A DNA stretch of 44,843 bases from assembly GCF_003935715.1 (NCBI RefSeq), contig NZ_RHPP01000018.1:1-44843 (forward strand). Direction: 5' to 3'. Numbering within the stretch: position 1 is the stretch's first letter; each line of letters starts with the position of its first letter. This document shows, piece after piece, positions 25,343-34,520 of the stretch. Position numbers and translations under genes: made by a program. A model generated the notes under the pieces. That model made no database searches. It had not been told where the DNA came from and saw only the letters and a program-made list of their open reading frames with translations. The DNA comes from Stenotrophomonas sp. 278 (GTDB taxonomy: Bacteria > Pseudomonadota > Gammaproteobacteria > Xanthomonadales > Xanthomonadaceae).

Positions 25343-26758
25343 ATGACCACCCGACCGCGCCCGCGAAAACCCGCCACTACTGCGCGCAGGACCGCCGCAT
25401 CGCCGGCACCGGAAGAGAGCGCGTTGCTGCGCTGGCTCAAAGAGCGCCGCATCACCGAGGTGGAATGCCTGGTACCCGACATCACCGGCAATGCGCGCGG
25501 CAAGATCATTCCGGCCGACAAGTTCTCGCACGACTACGGCACGCGGCTGCCCGAGGGCATCTTCGCCACCACGGTCACCGGTGAATTCCCCGACGACTAT
25601 TACGAGCTGACCTCGCCGTCGGACTCGGACATGATCCTGCGACCGGACCCCGACACCGTGCGCATGGTGCCGTGGGCCACCGATCCCACCGCGCAGGTCA
25701 TCCACGACTGCTACACCAAGCACGGCCAGCCGCATGAGCTGGCTCCGCGCAACGTGCTGCGTCGGGTGCTGGACGCCTATGCCGAGCTCGGCCTGCGCCC
25801 GGTGGTCGCACCGGAACTGGAGTTCTTCCTGGTGCAGAAGAACACCGACCCGGATTTCCCGCTGCTGCCTCCTGCCGGGCGTTCCGGCCGGCCGGAAACG
25901 GCCCGGCAGTCATACTCGATCGACGCGGTCAATGAATTCGACCCGATCCTCGACCTGATGTACGACTACTGCGACGCGATGAAGCTGGACGTGGACACGC
26001 TGATCCACGAGTCCGGCGCAGCGCAGCTGGAAGTGAATTTCACCCATGCCAATGCAATGGACCTGGCTGACCAGGTATTCCTGTTCAAGCGCACCATGCG
26101 CGAGGCGGCGATGCGCCACGGCGTGTACGCCACCTTCCTGGCCAAGCCGATGGAAACCGAGCCGGGCAGTGCCATGCATATCCACCAGAGCCTGCTGCGG
26201 ATCAGCGACGGGCACAACGTGTTCAGTGGTGATGCGGGCGGTGAGGAGTTCAGTCCGATCTTCGGCCACTATCTGGCCGGCCTGCAGAAGTACGTGCCGA
26301 TGGCCATGGCATTCTTCGCGCCCAACGTGAACTCCTATCGTCGGCTGGTATTCGGTGAAGTCTCGCCCAGCAACGTGCACTGGGGCTTCGACAACCGCAC
26401 CTGCGGCCTGCGTGTTCCGATGGATACCCAGGAAAACATGCGCGTGGAAAGCCGCTTCGCCGGCTCCGACGCCAATCCGTACCTGGCCATGGCGGCGACG
26501 CTGGCCGCCGGCCTGCTGGGCATCCGCGAGCAGGGTGCCCCGACCGCACCGGTCAGTGGCAGCGCCAAAGAGCTGGGCTACGACCTGCCCCGTTCGCTGG
26601 GCGAGGCGCTGGACGGCCTGGAAGGGTGTCCGGCCCTGCAGCAGATGCTGGGTGAGCGCTTCTGCCGCGCCTATGTGTCGGTCAAGCGCAAGGAATACGA
26701 GACCTTCTTCCGGGTGATCAGCTCCTGGGAGCGTGAGTTTCTGCTGCTGAATGTGTAG
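25343..26758 (+). CDS. puuA: Gamma-glutamylputrescine synthetase (glutamine synthetase family)
   Basis: 471 residues from the ATG at 25343. The N-terminal beta-grasp region contains VECLVPDITGNARGKIIPAD. The ATP-grasp-like GS core has PELEFFLV, SGAAQLEVNF, GSAMHIHQSL and NRTCGLRVP, with the metal-binding Glu and His residues. It ligates glutamate to putrescine, the first step of the Puu pathway. A short basic, alanine-rich leader (PRPRKPATTARRTAAS) precedes the fold. It is divergent from puuB and 106 bases upstream of potF, so import and first conversion are probably co-regulated. Confidence 0.9.
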   Translation: MTTRPRPRKPATTARRTAASPAPEESALLRWLKERRITEVECLVPDITGNARGKIIPADKFSHDYGTRLPEGIFATTVTGEFPDDYYELTSPSDSDMILRPDPDTVRMVPWATDPTAQVIHDCYTKHGQPHELAPRNVLRRVLDAYAELGLRPVVAPELEFFLVQKNTDPDFPLLPPAGRSGRPETARQSYSIDAVNEFDPILDLMYDYCDAMKLDVDTLIHESGAAQLEVNFTHANAMDLADQVFLFKRTMREAAMRHGVYATFLAKPMETEPGSAMHIHQSLLRISDGHNVFSGDAGGEEFSPIFGHYLAGLQKYVPMAMAFFAPNVNSYRRLVFGEVSPSNVHWGFDNRTCGLRVPMDTQENMRVESRFAGSDANPYLAMAATLAAGLLGIREQGAPTAPVSGSAKELGYDLPRSLGEALDGLEGCPALQQMLGERFCRAYVSVKRKEYETFFRVISSWEREFLLLNV

Positions 26759-26864
26759 CCGCCGGCCTTCCGGGCTGGGAAAATGCGTACCTGGCCGTTA
26801 GGCTGACCCCGTTCCTGCCGGTCCACCCGGTTCCCCCACTTTGCTTCGACCCGTGGAGACCCCG

Positions 26865-27971
26865 ATGAAGCTGCGAATCCTGACCCTCGGCATTGCCGTT
26901 TCCCTGCTCAGCGCCTGCGGTGGCGGTGCCAAACAGGAAGACAGCAAGGTGCTCAACGTCTACAACTACAGCGACTACATCGCTGAAGACACCATTCCCA
27001 ATTTCGAGAAGGCCACCGGCATCAAGGTGACCTACGACGTGTTCGACAGCGATGAAATGGTGGAAACCAAGCTGCTGGCCGGCGACAGCGGCTACGACGT
27101 GGTCGTGCCGACCTTGAACTTCTTCGGTCGCCAGATCCAGGCCGGCGTGTTCCTGCCGCTGGACAAGAGCAAGATCCCGAACCTGGCCAATCTTGATCCG
27201 GAAATGATGAAGCGCATCGCGCAGCAGGATCCGGACAACAAGTACGGCGTGCCGTACATGATCGGCACCACCGGCATCGGCTACAACGTGGACATGCTGA
27301 AGGAGCGTTTCGGTGGCAGCACCGACATCGCCAACAGCTGGGACCTGGTGTTCAAGCCGGAAAACATCGCCAAGATGAAGGATTGCGGCATCACCCTCCT
27401 GGATACGCCGGCGGACATGATTCCGATCGCACTGCACTACCTCGGCGAAGATCCGCACAGCCACGATCCGGCCACCATTGAAAAGGCCGCCGCGCTGCTC
27501 AAGAGCATCCGCCCCTACGTGCAGAACTTCCACTCCTCCAACTACGTGGGTTCGCTGGCCAACGGCGGCACCTGCCTGGTGGTGGGCTGGTCGGGCGACA
27601 TCATCCAGGCCCGTGACCGTGCCGAGGAAGCCGACAACGGCGTGACCGTGGCCTACTCGATTCCGAAGGAAGGCGCACCGCAGTGGTTCGACATGCTGGC
27701 CATTCCGAAGGATGCCAAGCATCCGGAAGCCGCGTACGCCTTCATCAACTATCTGCTTGACCCGAAGGTTGCGGCGGCAAATACCAATTTCATCCACTAC
27801 GCCAACCCGGTGAGTGCGGCCACGCCGCTGGTGGACGAAGGCATCCGCACCGATCCCACCATCTACCCGCCGGCCGACGTGTCCGCGAAGATGTTCACCT
27901 ACTCGATCAATCCGCCGGAAGTGGACAAGCTCTATACCCGCCTGTGGACCGAGGTGAAGACCGGTCGGTGA
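26865..27971 (+). CDS. potF: Putrescine-binding periplasmic lipoprotein of ABC importer
   Basis: 368 residues. The ATG at 26865 has GGAG upstream; a TTG eight codons earlier is less likely. The signal MKLRILTLGIAVSLLSACGG has an LSAC lipobox, so the mature protein is probably a lipoprotein, unlike free periplasmic E. coli PotF. The PotD/PotF fold is shown by VLNVYNYSDYIAEDTIPNFE, VFDSDEMVETKLLAGDSGYD and VPYMIGTTGIGYN. It should deliver putrescine to PotGHI, whose genes start 4.5 kb downstream after an efflux operon. A strong hairpin follows its stop. Confidence 0.92.
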   Translation: MKLRILTLGIAVSLLSACGGGAKQEDSKVLNVYNYSDYIAEDTIPNFEKATGIKVTYDVFDSDEMVETKLLAGDSGYDVVVPTLNFFGRQIQAGVFLPLDKSKIPNLANLDPEMMKRIAQQDPDNKYGVPYMIGTTGIGYNVDMLKERFGGSTDIANSWDLVFKPENIAKMKDCGITLLDTPADMIPIALHYLGEDPHSHDPATIEKAAALLKSIRPYVQNFHSSNYVGSLANGGTCLVVGWSGDIIQARDRAEEADNGVTVAYSIPKEGAPQWFDMLAIPKDAKHPEAAYAFINYLLDPKVAAANTNFIHYANPVSAATPLVDEGIRTDPTIYPPADVSAKMFTYSINPPEVDKLYTRLWTEVKTGR

Positions 27972-27978
27972 GGACGCA

Positions 27979-28007
27979 AGGCCCATGGGACGCTGTTCCA
28001 TGGGCCT
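27979..28007 (+). terminator. Strong hairpin after potF
   Basis: AGGCCCATGG and CCATGGGCCT form a perfect 10-bp stem around a nine-base loop, eight bases after the potF stop. There is no long U-run, so it may terminate weakly or protect the potF message from 3' decay, allowing more binding protein than permease. Confidence 0.6.
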
Positions 28008-28132
28008 GATTGCCGCACACCGGACATCACGCTTCGCCATCGCTTTTCACCTGTTGTCTGCACCCGCTCCCCTACCGTTGCGTATGGGGCGCACGCGCGC
28101 CTCGCCTCCCACGAGCCAGCCGCGACGAGACG

Positions 28133-29308
28133 ATGAGCGACAAGCCCCCACGGCACGACGCCGATCCCGAACAGACTACCGAAGATGAGAAGGCGGACAG
28201 CGAGCAAAAGCCGTCGCCATTGAAAAACCCCAAAGTGCGCTGGACCCTGATCATCCTCGGCGTGGTGGTGCTGATCGGGCTGCTGGCGTGGCTGGTGTAC
28301 CACCTGCTGGTGGGCCGCTATCTGCAGGACACCAACAACGCCTACCTCCAGGCCGACGCAGTGGCGGTTGCGCCACGGATCAACGGCTACGTCACCGAAG
28401 TGCTGGTGCAGGACAACCAATGGGTCAAGGCCGGTGAACCGCTGCTGCGGATCGATCCGCGCACCTATCGGGCCACGCTGGACCAGGCCGAAGCGGTGAT
28501 CGCGGTGCGCGAGGCAGACATCGCTGCGGCCCAGGCGAATGTGCAGGGGCAGGGCGCGTCACTACAGCAGGCCCGCACCCAGAATACCGCCGCGGCCGCC
28601 AGCCTGGCGTTCGCCAAAGCCGAGGTGGCGCGCTTTGCGCCGTTGGCTGCGTCCGGCGCAGATACCCATGAACACATCGAGAGCCTGCGCCACGACTTGC
28701 AACGTGCCCAGGCCCAGTTCGACGCGGCGCAGGCGCAGATCAGCGGAGCCCAGAGCCAGATCGAGGCCAGCACCGCGCAGCTGGAACAGGCCCAGGCCGG
28801 ATTGAAGCAGGCCCAGGCCGACGCGGACCAGGCGCGGGTGGCGTTCGAAGACACCGAACTGACGGCACGCATTGATGGCCGCATCGGCAACAAGACTGTG
28901 CAGGTCGGTCAGTTCGTGTCCGCCGGCACCCGCACCATGACCGTGGTGCCGGTGGCCTCGCTGTATCTGAGTGCGAACTTCAAAGAGACCCAGGTGGGTC
29001 TGATGCGTCCGGGCCAGCCGGCCGAGATCAAGGTTGACGCACTGCCGGGAACCACGTTGCACGGCACGGTGGAAAGCATCTCGCCGGGCACGGGGGCGCA
29101 GTTCGCTCTGCTGCCCCCGCAGAACGCGACCGGCAACTTCACCAAGGTGGTGCAGCGTGTGCCGGTGCGCATCCGCGTGGATGCCGGCGAGGAAGCACGC
29201 AAGGTGCTGGTACCCGGCATGTCGGTCGAGGTCACCGTGGATACCCGCAACGCACGTGACGCGCGCGAGCGCACCGAGCAGGAAGCCGAGGAAAGGGCGG
29301 CGAAGTGA
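28133..29308 (+). CDS. emrA: EmrA/HlyD-family membrane fusion protein
   Basis: 391 residues from the ATG at 28133. A hydrophilic N-terminus is followed by one membrane helix (LIILGVVVLIGLLAWLVYHL), a lipoyl-like domain (VAPRINGYVTEVLVQDNQWV) and a long coiled-coil hairpin rich in A, Q and E (about 120-235). The beta-barrel half includes ARIDGRIGNKTVQVGQFV. It is the periplasmic adaptor of a tripartite drug-efflux pump. Its stop overlaps the GTG start of emrB (GTGA), so the two are translationally coupled. Confidence 0.9.
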   Translation: MSDKPPRHDADPEQTTEDEKADSEQKPSPLKNPKVRWTLIILGVVVLIGLLAWLVYHLLVGRYLQDTNNAYLQADAVAVAPRINGYVTEVLVQDNQWVKAGEPLLRIDPRTYRATLDQAEAVIAVREADIAAAQANVQGQGASLQQARTQNTAAAASLAFAKAEVARFAPLAASGADTHEHIESLRHDLQRAQAQFDAAQAQISGAQSQIEASTAQLEQAQAGLKQAQADADQARVAFEDTELTARIDGRIGNKTVQVGQFVSAGTRTMTVVPVASLYLSANFKETQVGLMRPGQPAEIKVDALPGTTLHGTVESISPGTGAQFALLPPQNATGNFTKVVQRVPVRIRVDAGEEARKVLVPGMSVEVTVDTRNARDARERTEQEAEERAAK

Positions 29309-30852
29309 GCGCGACTGCCCCCAGCGCCGCTGCTGAAAAAGCCGACGCGAGTGCCTGGCTGGCGGTGGCGGCAGGCACCATTGGTTCGTTCATGGCGACG
29401 CTGGATATTTCCATCGTCAACGCCGCACTGCCGACCATCCAGGGCGAGGTCGGGGCCAGCGGCACCGAGGGCACGTGGATCTCCACGGCCTTCCTGGTCT
29501 CGGAAATCGTGATGATTCCGCTGACCGGCTGGTTCGTGCGTACGTTGGGGCTGCGGACCTTCCTGCTGATCTGCGCGACGTTGTTCACTGCGTTCTCGGT
29601 GATGTGCGGCCTGGCCGACTCGCTGGCGATGATGATCGCCGGGCGGATCGGCCAGGGCTTTGCCGGCGGTGCGCTCATTCCCACCGCCCTGACCATTGTC
29701 GGCACGCGGTTGCCACCGGCACAGCAGCCGCTGGGCACCGCGCTGTTTGGCATGACGGTGATCCTCGGGCCGGTGATCGGCCCGTTGCTGGGCGGTTGGC
29801 TGACCGAGAACGTGAGCTGGCACTATGCCTTCTTCATCAATGTTCCGATCTGTGCCGGCCTGGTGGCCTTGCTGCTGCTCGGTCTGCCACACGAAAAGTC
29901 GGACTGGGGCGGCCTGCTGCGCGCCGACTGGCTGGGCATCCTGGGCATGACCGCGGGCCTGTCGGCGCTGACCGTGGTGCTGGAGGACGGACAGCGCGAG
30001 CGCTGGTTCGAGTCCACGCTGATCATCGTGCTCAGTTTCGTCTCGCTGATTGGCTTTGCGTTGCTGGCACTCGCGCAGTTCACCAGCCGCGAACCGGTGA
30101 TCCGCCTGCGCATTCTGTTCCAGCGGAGCTTCGGCGCGGTGTTCGTGATGGTGATGGCGGTGGGCATGATCCTGTTCGGGGTCATGTACATGATTCCGCA
30201 GTTCCTGGCGGTGATTGCCGGTTACAACACCGAGCAGGCCGGCTACGTGTTGCTGCTGGCCGGGTTGCCAACCATCCTGCTGATGCCGTTGATGCCGAAG
30301 ATGCTGGAAACAGTCGACGTGCGCATCATGGTGTTCGCCGGCATGCTGTGTTTTGCGGCTGCCTGTTTCGTCAATCTGGGCCTGACCCCGGACAGCATCG
30401 GACCGCATTTCGTGGTGGGCCAGCTGCTGCAGGGCTGCGGATTGGCGCTGGCGATGATGGCCCTGAACCAGGCGGCGATCACCTCGGTCCCTCGCGAGTA
30501 CACCAGCGATGCGTCGGGTTTGTTCAACGCGGCGCGCAACCTCGGCGGCTCGATTGGCCTGGCCATCATCTCCACGTTCCAGGAGCGGCGCATGACGCTC
30601 CATGTGGATGCCATCGGCAGCAGTGTGACCGCGAACTCGCCGATCGCGCAGGATGCGCTGCAGCAGTATGGCCAGCAGCTGGGCGATGGAGCCCAGGTGA
30701 TGGCGGTGCTGGGTCAGGAAGTGCAGCAGCAGGCGCTGGTGATGGCCTACAACGACCTGTTCTGGATCTTCGGCGGCATCGTCGTGCTGACCTTCCCGCT
30801 GGTGTTTCTCCTCAAGCCCTTGCCGAAGGGCGTTCCCATGGCGATGCATTGA
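29305..30852 (+). CDS. emrB: EmrB-type DHA2 multidrug efflux MFS transporter
   Basis: 515 residues starting at GTG. About 14 membrane helices are expected for DHA2. FMATLDISIVNAALPTIQGE in helix 1 (motif D1), GWFVRTLGLRTFLL in the motif-A loop and TALFGMTVILGPVIGPLLGG (motif C, antiporter) are all present. It pumps hydrophobic compounds out with protons, using EmrA and the outer-membrane channel encoded next. It overlaps both neighbours (GTGA before, TGATG after). The natural substrate cannot be deduced. Confidence 0.92.
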   Translation: MSATAPSAAAEKADASAWLAVAAGTIGSFMATLDISIVNAALPTIQGEVGASGTEGTWISTAFLVSEIVMIPLTGWFVRTLGLRTFLLICATLFTAFSVMCGLADSLAMMIAGRIGQGFAGGALIPTALTIVGTRLPPAQQPLGTALFGMTVILGPVIGPLLGGWLTENVSWHYAFFINVPICAGLVALLLLGLPHEKSDWGGLLRADWLGILGMTAGLSALTVVLEDGQRERWFESTLIIVLSFVSLIGFALLALAQFTSREPVIRLRILFQRSFGAVFVMVMAVGMILFGVMYMIPQFLAVIAGYNTEQAGYVLLLAGLPTILLMPLMPKMLETVDVRIMVFAGMLCFAAACFVNLGLTPDSIGPHFVVGQLLQGCGLALAMMALNQAAITSVPREYTSDASGLFNAARNLGGSIGLAIISTFQERRMTLHVDAIGSSVTANSPIAQDALQQYGQQLGDGAQVMAVLGQEVQQQALVMAYNDLFWIFGGIVVLTFPLVFLLKPLPKGVPMAMH

Positions 30853-32420
30853 TGACCGTGAGACCTCTCCACCCATTGCGCACCCTGTTGGTGCTGGGGC
30901 TGCCGCTGGCGCTCGGTGCCTGCATGCTCGGACCGGATTACGTGCGGCCGGACGTGGCGCAGCCCGCTGTCGAGCAGCCACAGCTGCCCCGCGCTGCCGA
31001 TGCGGGCGTCACGCCCGCTGCGCCACCGAGCCAGTGGTGGCTGCAGCTGCAAGACCCGGTGCTGGATGAACTGGTGGACCAGGCGTTGCGCAACAGCCCG
31101 AACCTGCGGGTCGCGCAGGCGCGCCTGCTGGCGTCGCGCGCACTGGTCAAACAGCGGCGCGCGGAACAGCTGCCCAGCGTCGGCGCGGTGGCGGCCTACA
31201 CCAGCATCCAGATGCCCGATTCGTTGACCGACAGCGTGCGCGGTATCGGCGAAAGCGTGGCCCAGGCAGCGGAAGCCAACGGTCGCCCGCAGGAGGCCTC
31301 ACAGATCCGCCAGGAGCTGGGTGACGTCAGCCTGGACGCAGAGCTGTACATCGCCGGCGTGGACGCCAGCTGGGAGCTGGATCTGTTCGGACGTCGCCGG
31401 CGTGCGGCCGAGCAGGCGCACGCCGAGGCCGAGGCCAGCCTGGCCGAGCTGGCCGATGCGCAGGTGCAGCTGGCGGCCGAGGTGGCACAGGTGTACCTGG
31501 GATATCGCAGCACCCGGGAGCGGCAACGGCTGGCCGACGACAACATCGCCGCGGCCGCGCAGAGCGTGGAACTGACCCGTCAGCGACGTGCCCGCGGCGC
31601 GGACTCGGACCTGCAGGTGGAGCGCGCGCTGGCCCAGCTGGAGCAGCAGCGTGCCGAGCTGCCGGGGTTGAAGGCGCAGGCGCTGGAGGCACGTGACCAG
31701 CTGGCGCTGATGACCGGCCGTGAGCCGGGTGCCCTTGATGCCGCGCTCGCGGCGGACCGTCCCTTGCCGATGCTGCCCGCCGTGGTGGCGGTCGATGATG
31801 CCGCCGCGGTGATCCGTCGCCGACCGGACATCCGCCAGGCGGAGCGGCAGCTGGCCGCGTCCTCGGCGCAGATCGGCCAGGCACTGTCGGCGTACTTCCC
31901 GCAGGTGAACCTGCTGGGTGCCGTCGGCATGGGGGCCAGTTCCCCCTCCGATCTCAACAGCGATGCGGTCAGTACGGTAGTGGCCCCGTTCCTGCGCTGG
32001 TCGGTGTTCGATTTCGGCAAAACCCGTGCCCGGGTCGCACAGGCACGGGCCGGCAACGAGGCCCGCCTGGCAGCGTATGAAGGCACGGTGCTCGCCGCGC
32101 TGCAGGATGCCAACACCGCGCTGGCGCGGTTCGGCAGCGCCCGTGAGCAGGTCGTGGTCGCAACCCGCGCGGAGGCCTCGGCGCAGCGGGCCGACGCGCT
32201 GATGCAGCAACGCCGGGCGGCCGGGGCCGCGTCGCAGATTGACCTGCTCGATGTCCAGCGCCAGCGCCTGCAGGCCCAGGACGCATTGGCCCAGGCCCGG
32301 CTGCAGCTGCTGGTGCGCTATGCCGGTCTGCAGAAGAGCCTGGGGCTGGGCTGGGAGCAGGCTCCCGAACCGGGCAGCCCGGGCACGGTGAACCGCCCGG
32401 ATCCGGTATCACCGCGGTAG
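30852..32420 (+). CDS. Outer-membrane efflux lipoprotein (OprM/NodT family)
   Basis: 522 residues. The signal peptide ends in a lipobox (LALGACMLGPDYVRPDVAQP), the usual start of NodT-type TolC channels. Two repeats of coiled-coil and beta-strand follow: SWELDLFGRRRRAAEQAHAE in the first, and LRWSVFDFGKTRARVAQARA in the second. RRRPDIRQAERQLAASSAQI is the canonical hinge motif between repeats. The start overlaps the emrB stop by one base, making a complete three-part pump in one operon. A short P/G-rich tail ends the protein. Confidence 0.92.
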   Translation: MTVRPLHPLRTLLVLGLPLALGACMLGPDYVRPDVAQPAVEQPQLPRAADAGVTPAAPPSQWWLQLQDPVLDELVDQALRNSPNLRVAQARLLASRALVKQRRAEQLPSVGAVAAYTSIQMPDSLTDSVRGIGESVAQAAEANGRPQEASQIRQELGDVSLDAELYIAGVDASWELDLFGRRRRAAEQAHAEAEASLAELADAQVQLAAEVAQVYLGYRSTRERQRLADDNIAAAAQSVELTRQRRARGADSDLQVERALAQLEQQRAELPGLKAQALEARDQLALMTGREPGALDAALAADRPLPMLPAVVAVDDAAAVIRRRPDIRQAERQLAASSAQIGQALSAYFPQVNLLGAVGMGASSPSDLNSDAVSTVVAPFLRWSVFDFGKTRARVAQARAGNEARLAAYEGTVLAALQDANTALARFGSAREQVVVATRAEASAQRADALMQQRRAAGAASQIDLLDVQRQRLQAQDALAQARLQLLVRYAGLQKSLGLGWEQAPEPGSPGTVNRPDPVSPR

Positions 32421-32478
32421 CCTCAGGTCGCTAGAATGAGCTGCCCACGTCCCGTAGCCGCGTCTGGAGCTGCCGCCC

Positions 32479-33612
32479 ATGTCCTTTGAAGCCAAGCCGG
32501 AAGGCGAGGTCCTCCCGGTGCTGGAGCCGGGCTATCTGTCCATCCGCGCGCTGCGCAAGGAATTCGACGGCTTCCTGGCCCTCGACGACGTCAACCTGGA
32601 CGTCCGCAAGGGCGAGATCTTCGCCCTGCTGGGTGGCTCGGGCAGCGGCAAATCGACCCTGCTGCGCTGCCTGGGCGGCTTCGAGACCCCCACCGCCGGC
32701 AGCATCGACCTGGATGGGCAGCGCATCAACGCGCTGCCCCCGTACCAGCGGCCGATCAACATGATGTTCCAGTCCTACGCGCTGTTCCCGCACATGACGG
32801 TGGAGCAGAACATCGCTTTCGGTCTCAAGCAGGACGGGCTGGCCCGCGACGCGATCCGCAAGCGCGTCGGCGAGATGCTGGACCTGGTACAGCTGGGCAA
32901 GCTGGCCAGGCGCAAGCCGCACCAGCTGTCCGGTGGCCAGCAGCAGCGCGTGGCACTGGCCCGCTCGCTGGCCAAGGGACCGAAACTGCTGCTGCTGGAC
33001 GAACCGATGGGCGCGCTGGACAAAAAGCTGCGCTCGCAGATGCAGCTGGAACTGGTCTCGATCATCGAGAACTCCGGCGTGACCTGCGTGATGGTCACCC
33101 ATGACCAGGAAGAGGCCATGACCATGGCCACCCGCATCGCGGTGATGGACGCCGGCTGGATCCAGCAGGTCGGCAAGCCCGATGAAATCTACGAGCAGCC
33201 GGCCAACCGCTTCGTCGCCGGCTTCATCGGTTCGGTGAATCTGTTCGAGGGCGTGATCGACGAGGATCTGCCCGAGTACGTCACCGTGCGCACGCCGCTG
33301 TTCCCGGCCCCTATCTACGTGGCCCACGGCATCACCTGCTACGAGGGACAGGAAGTGGCGTTCGCGCTGCGCCCGGAGAAGGTGATGATCGGCAAGGACG
33401 AGCCGGAAGGGGCCATCAACAAGGCGCAGGGAGTGATCGAGGACATCGCCTATTTCGGCAGCCATTCGGTCTATCACGTGCGCCTGCCCAGCGGGGCCAA
33501 GGTGCTGTCCAACTTCGCCAACTCGCAGCGCTGGGCCAGCGATGGGCTGACCTGGGGCGACGCGGTGTGGGTGCACTGGCGTGACAACGACGGCGTGGTG
33601 CTCACCGCATGA
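32479..33612 (+). CDS. potG: Putrescine ABC importer ATP-binding protein
   Basis: 377 residues. Walker A GGSGSGKST, Q-loop FQSYALFPHMT, signature LSGGQQQR, Walker B LLLLDEPMG and switch His (VTHDQEE) are intact. The C-terminal third is the TOBE regulatory domain of PotA/PotG proteins. It powers polyamine uptake with PotH, PotI and the binding protein encoded at 26865. Its stop overlaps the potH start (ATGA). It begins 58 bases after the efflux channel gene, so it may be read through from that operon or use a promoter in the gap. Confidence 0.93.
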   Translation: MSFEAKPEGEVLPVLEPGYLSIRALRKEFDGFLALDDVNLDVRKGEIFALLGGSGSGKSTLLRCLGGFETPTAGSIDLDGQRINALPPYQRPINMMFQSYALFPHMTVEQNIAFGLKQDGLARDAIRKRVGEMLDLVQLGKLARRKPHQLSGGQQQRVALARSLAKGPKLLLLDEPMGALDKKLRSQMQLELVSIIENSGVTCVMVTHDQEEAMTMATRIAVMDAGWIQQVGKPDEIYEQPANRFVAGFIGSVNLFEGVIDEDLPEYVTVRTPLFPAPIYVAHGITCYEGQEVAFALRPEKVMIGKDEPEGAINKAQGVIEDIAYFGSHSVYHVRLPSGAKVLSNFANSQRWASDGLTWGDAVWVHWRDNDGVVLTA

Positions 33613-34520
33613 ACGCCACCGGGCTCAAGCGCTGGCTGCCGGGCACGCGCAGTGCGGTGATCGCCGCGCCTTATCTGTGGCTGCTGCTGTTCTTCGCGGT
33701 GCCGTTCGCGATCATTCTGATGATCTCCTTTGCCCGTACCCAGGTCGGGTCGCCGCCGTACACCTGGCTGCTGGAATACGTGGATGGCGCGTTCTCGCTC
33801 AAGCTCAGCCTCGGCAGCTACGCCGCACTGGTGAATGACAACCAGTACGTGCTGGCCTATCTGAGTTCGATCAAGATCGCGGTGATCGCCACGCTGCTGA
33901 CGCTGCTGATCGGCTACCCGATGGCCTATGTGATCTCGCGGATGTCCCCGGCCGCACGCAACGTGGCGATGATGCTGGTGGTGCTGCCCTCGTGGACCTC
34001 GTTCCTGATCCGCGTCTACGCGTGGATCGGCATCCTTGACCGCAACGGCCTGCTGGACCAGCTGCTGCAGAAGATCGGGATCACCGATGCACCGCTGAGC
34101 CTGCTGTATACCCCCACCGCCGCCTACATCGGCATCGTCTACTGCTACCTGCCGTTCATGGTGCTGCCGCTGTACGCCAACCTGGTCAAGCTGGACCACC
34201 GGTTGCTGGAAGCCGCGTACGACCTCGGCGCGAAGCCCTGGCAGGCGTTTCTCAAGATCACCCTGCCGCTTTCGCGCGGCGGCATCATCGCCGGCTGCAT
34301 GCTGGTGATGATTCCCGCAGTGGGCGAATTCGTGATTCCGGAAATGCTGGGCGGGCCGGACACGCTGATGATCGGCCGGGTGCTGTGGGGCGAGTTCTTC
34401 AACAACCGTGACTGGCCGACGGCCTCGGCGGTGGCCGTGGTGATGCTGCTCCTGTTGCTGGTGCCGATTCTGCTGTTCAACCGTGTCCAGCAGCGTGAGC
34501 TGCAGGGGCGGCTGTCATGA
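33609..34520 (+). CDS. potH: Putrescine ABC importer permease
   Basis: 303 residues with six membrane helices. The first is YLWLLLFFAVPFAIILMISF. The EAA loop that docks on the ATPase is LEAAYDLGAKPWQAFLKITL. It forms the inner-membrane channel with PotI. It is translationally coupled on both sides: ATGA overlaps with potG and potI. Confidence 0.93.
   Translation: MNATGLKRWLPGTRSAVIAAPYLWLLLFFAVPFAIILMISFARTQVGSPPYTWLLEYVDGAFSLKLSLGSYAALVNDNQYVLAYLSSIKIAVIATLLTLLIGYPMAYVISRMSPAARNVAMMLVVLPSWTSFLIRVYAWIGILDRNGLLDQLLQKIGITDAPLSLLYTPTAAYIGIVYCYLPFMVLPLYANLVKLDHRLLEAAYDLGAKPWQAFLKITLPLSRGGIIAGCMLVMIPAVGEFVIPEMLGGPDTLMIGRVLWGEFFNNRDWPTASAVAVVMLLLLLVPILLFNRVQQRELQGRLS

Noticed and set aside
28909-30981. 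690-codon minus-strand frame opposite emrA-emrB
   Set aside because: Antisense shadow with H/Q/R-rich composition; the plus strand has complete transporter motifs.
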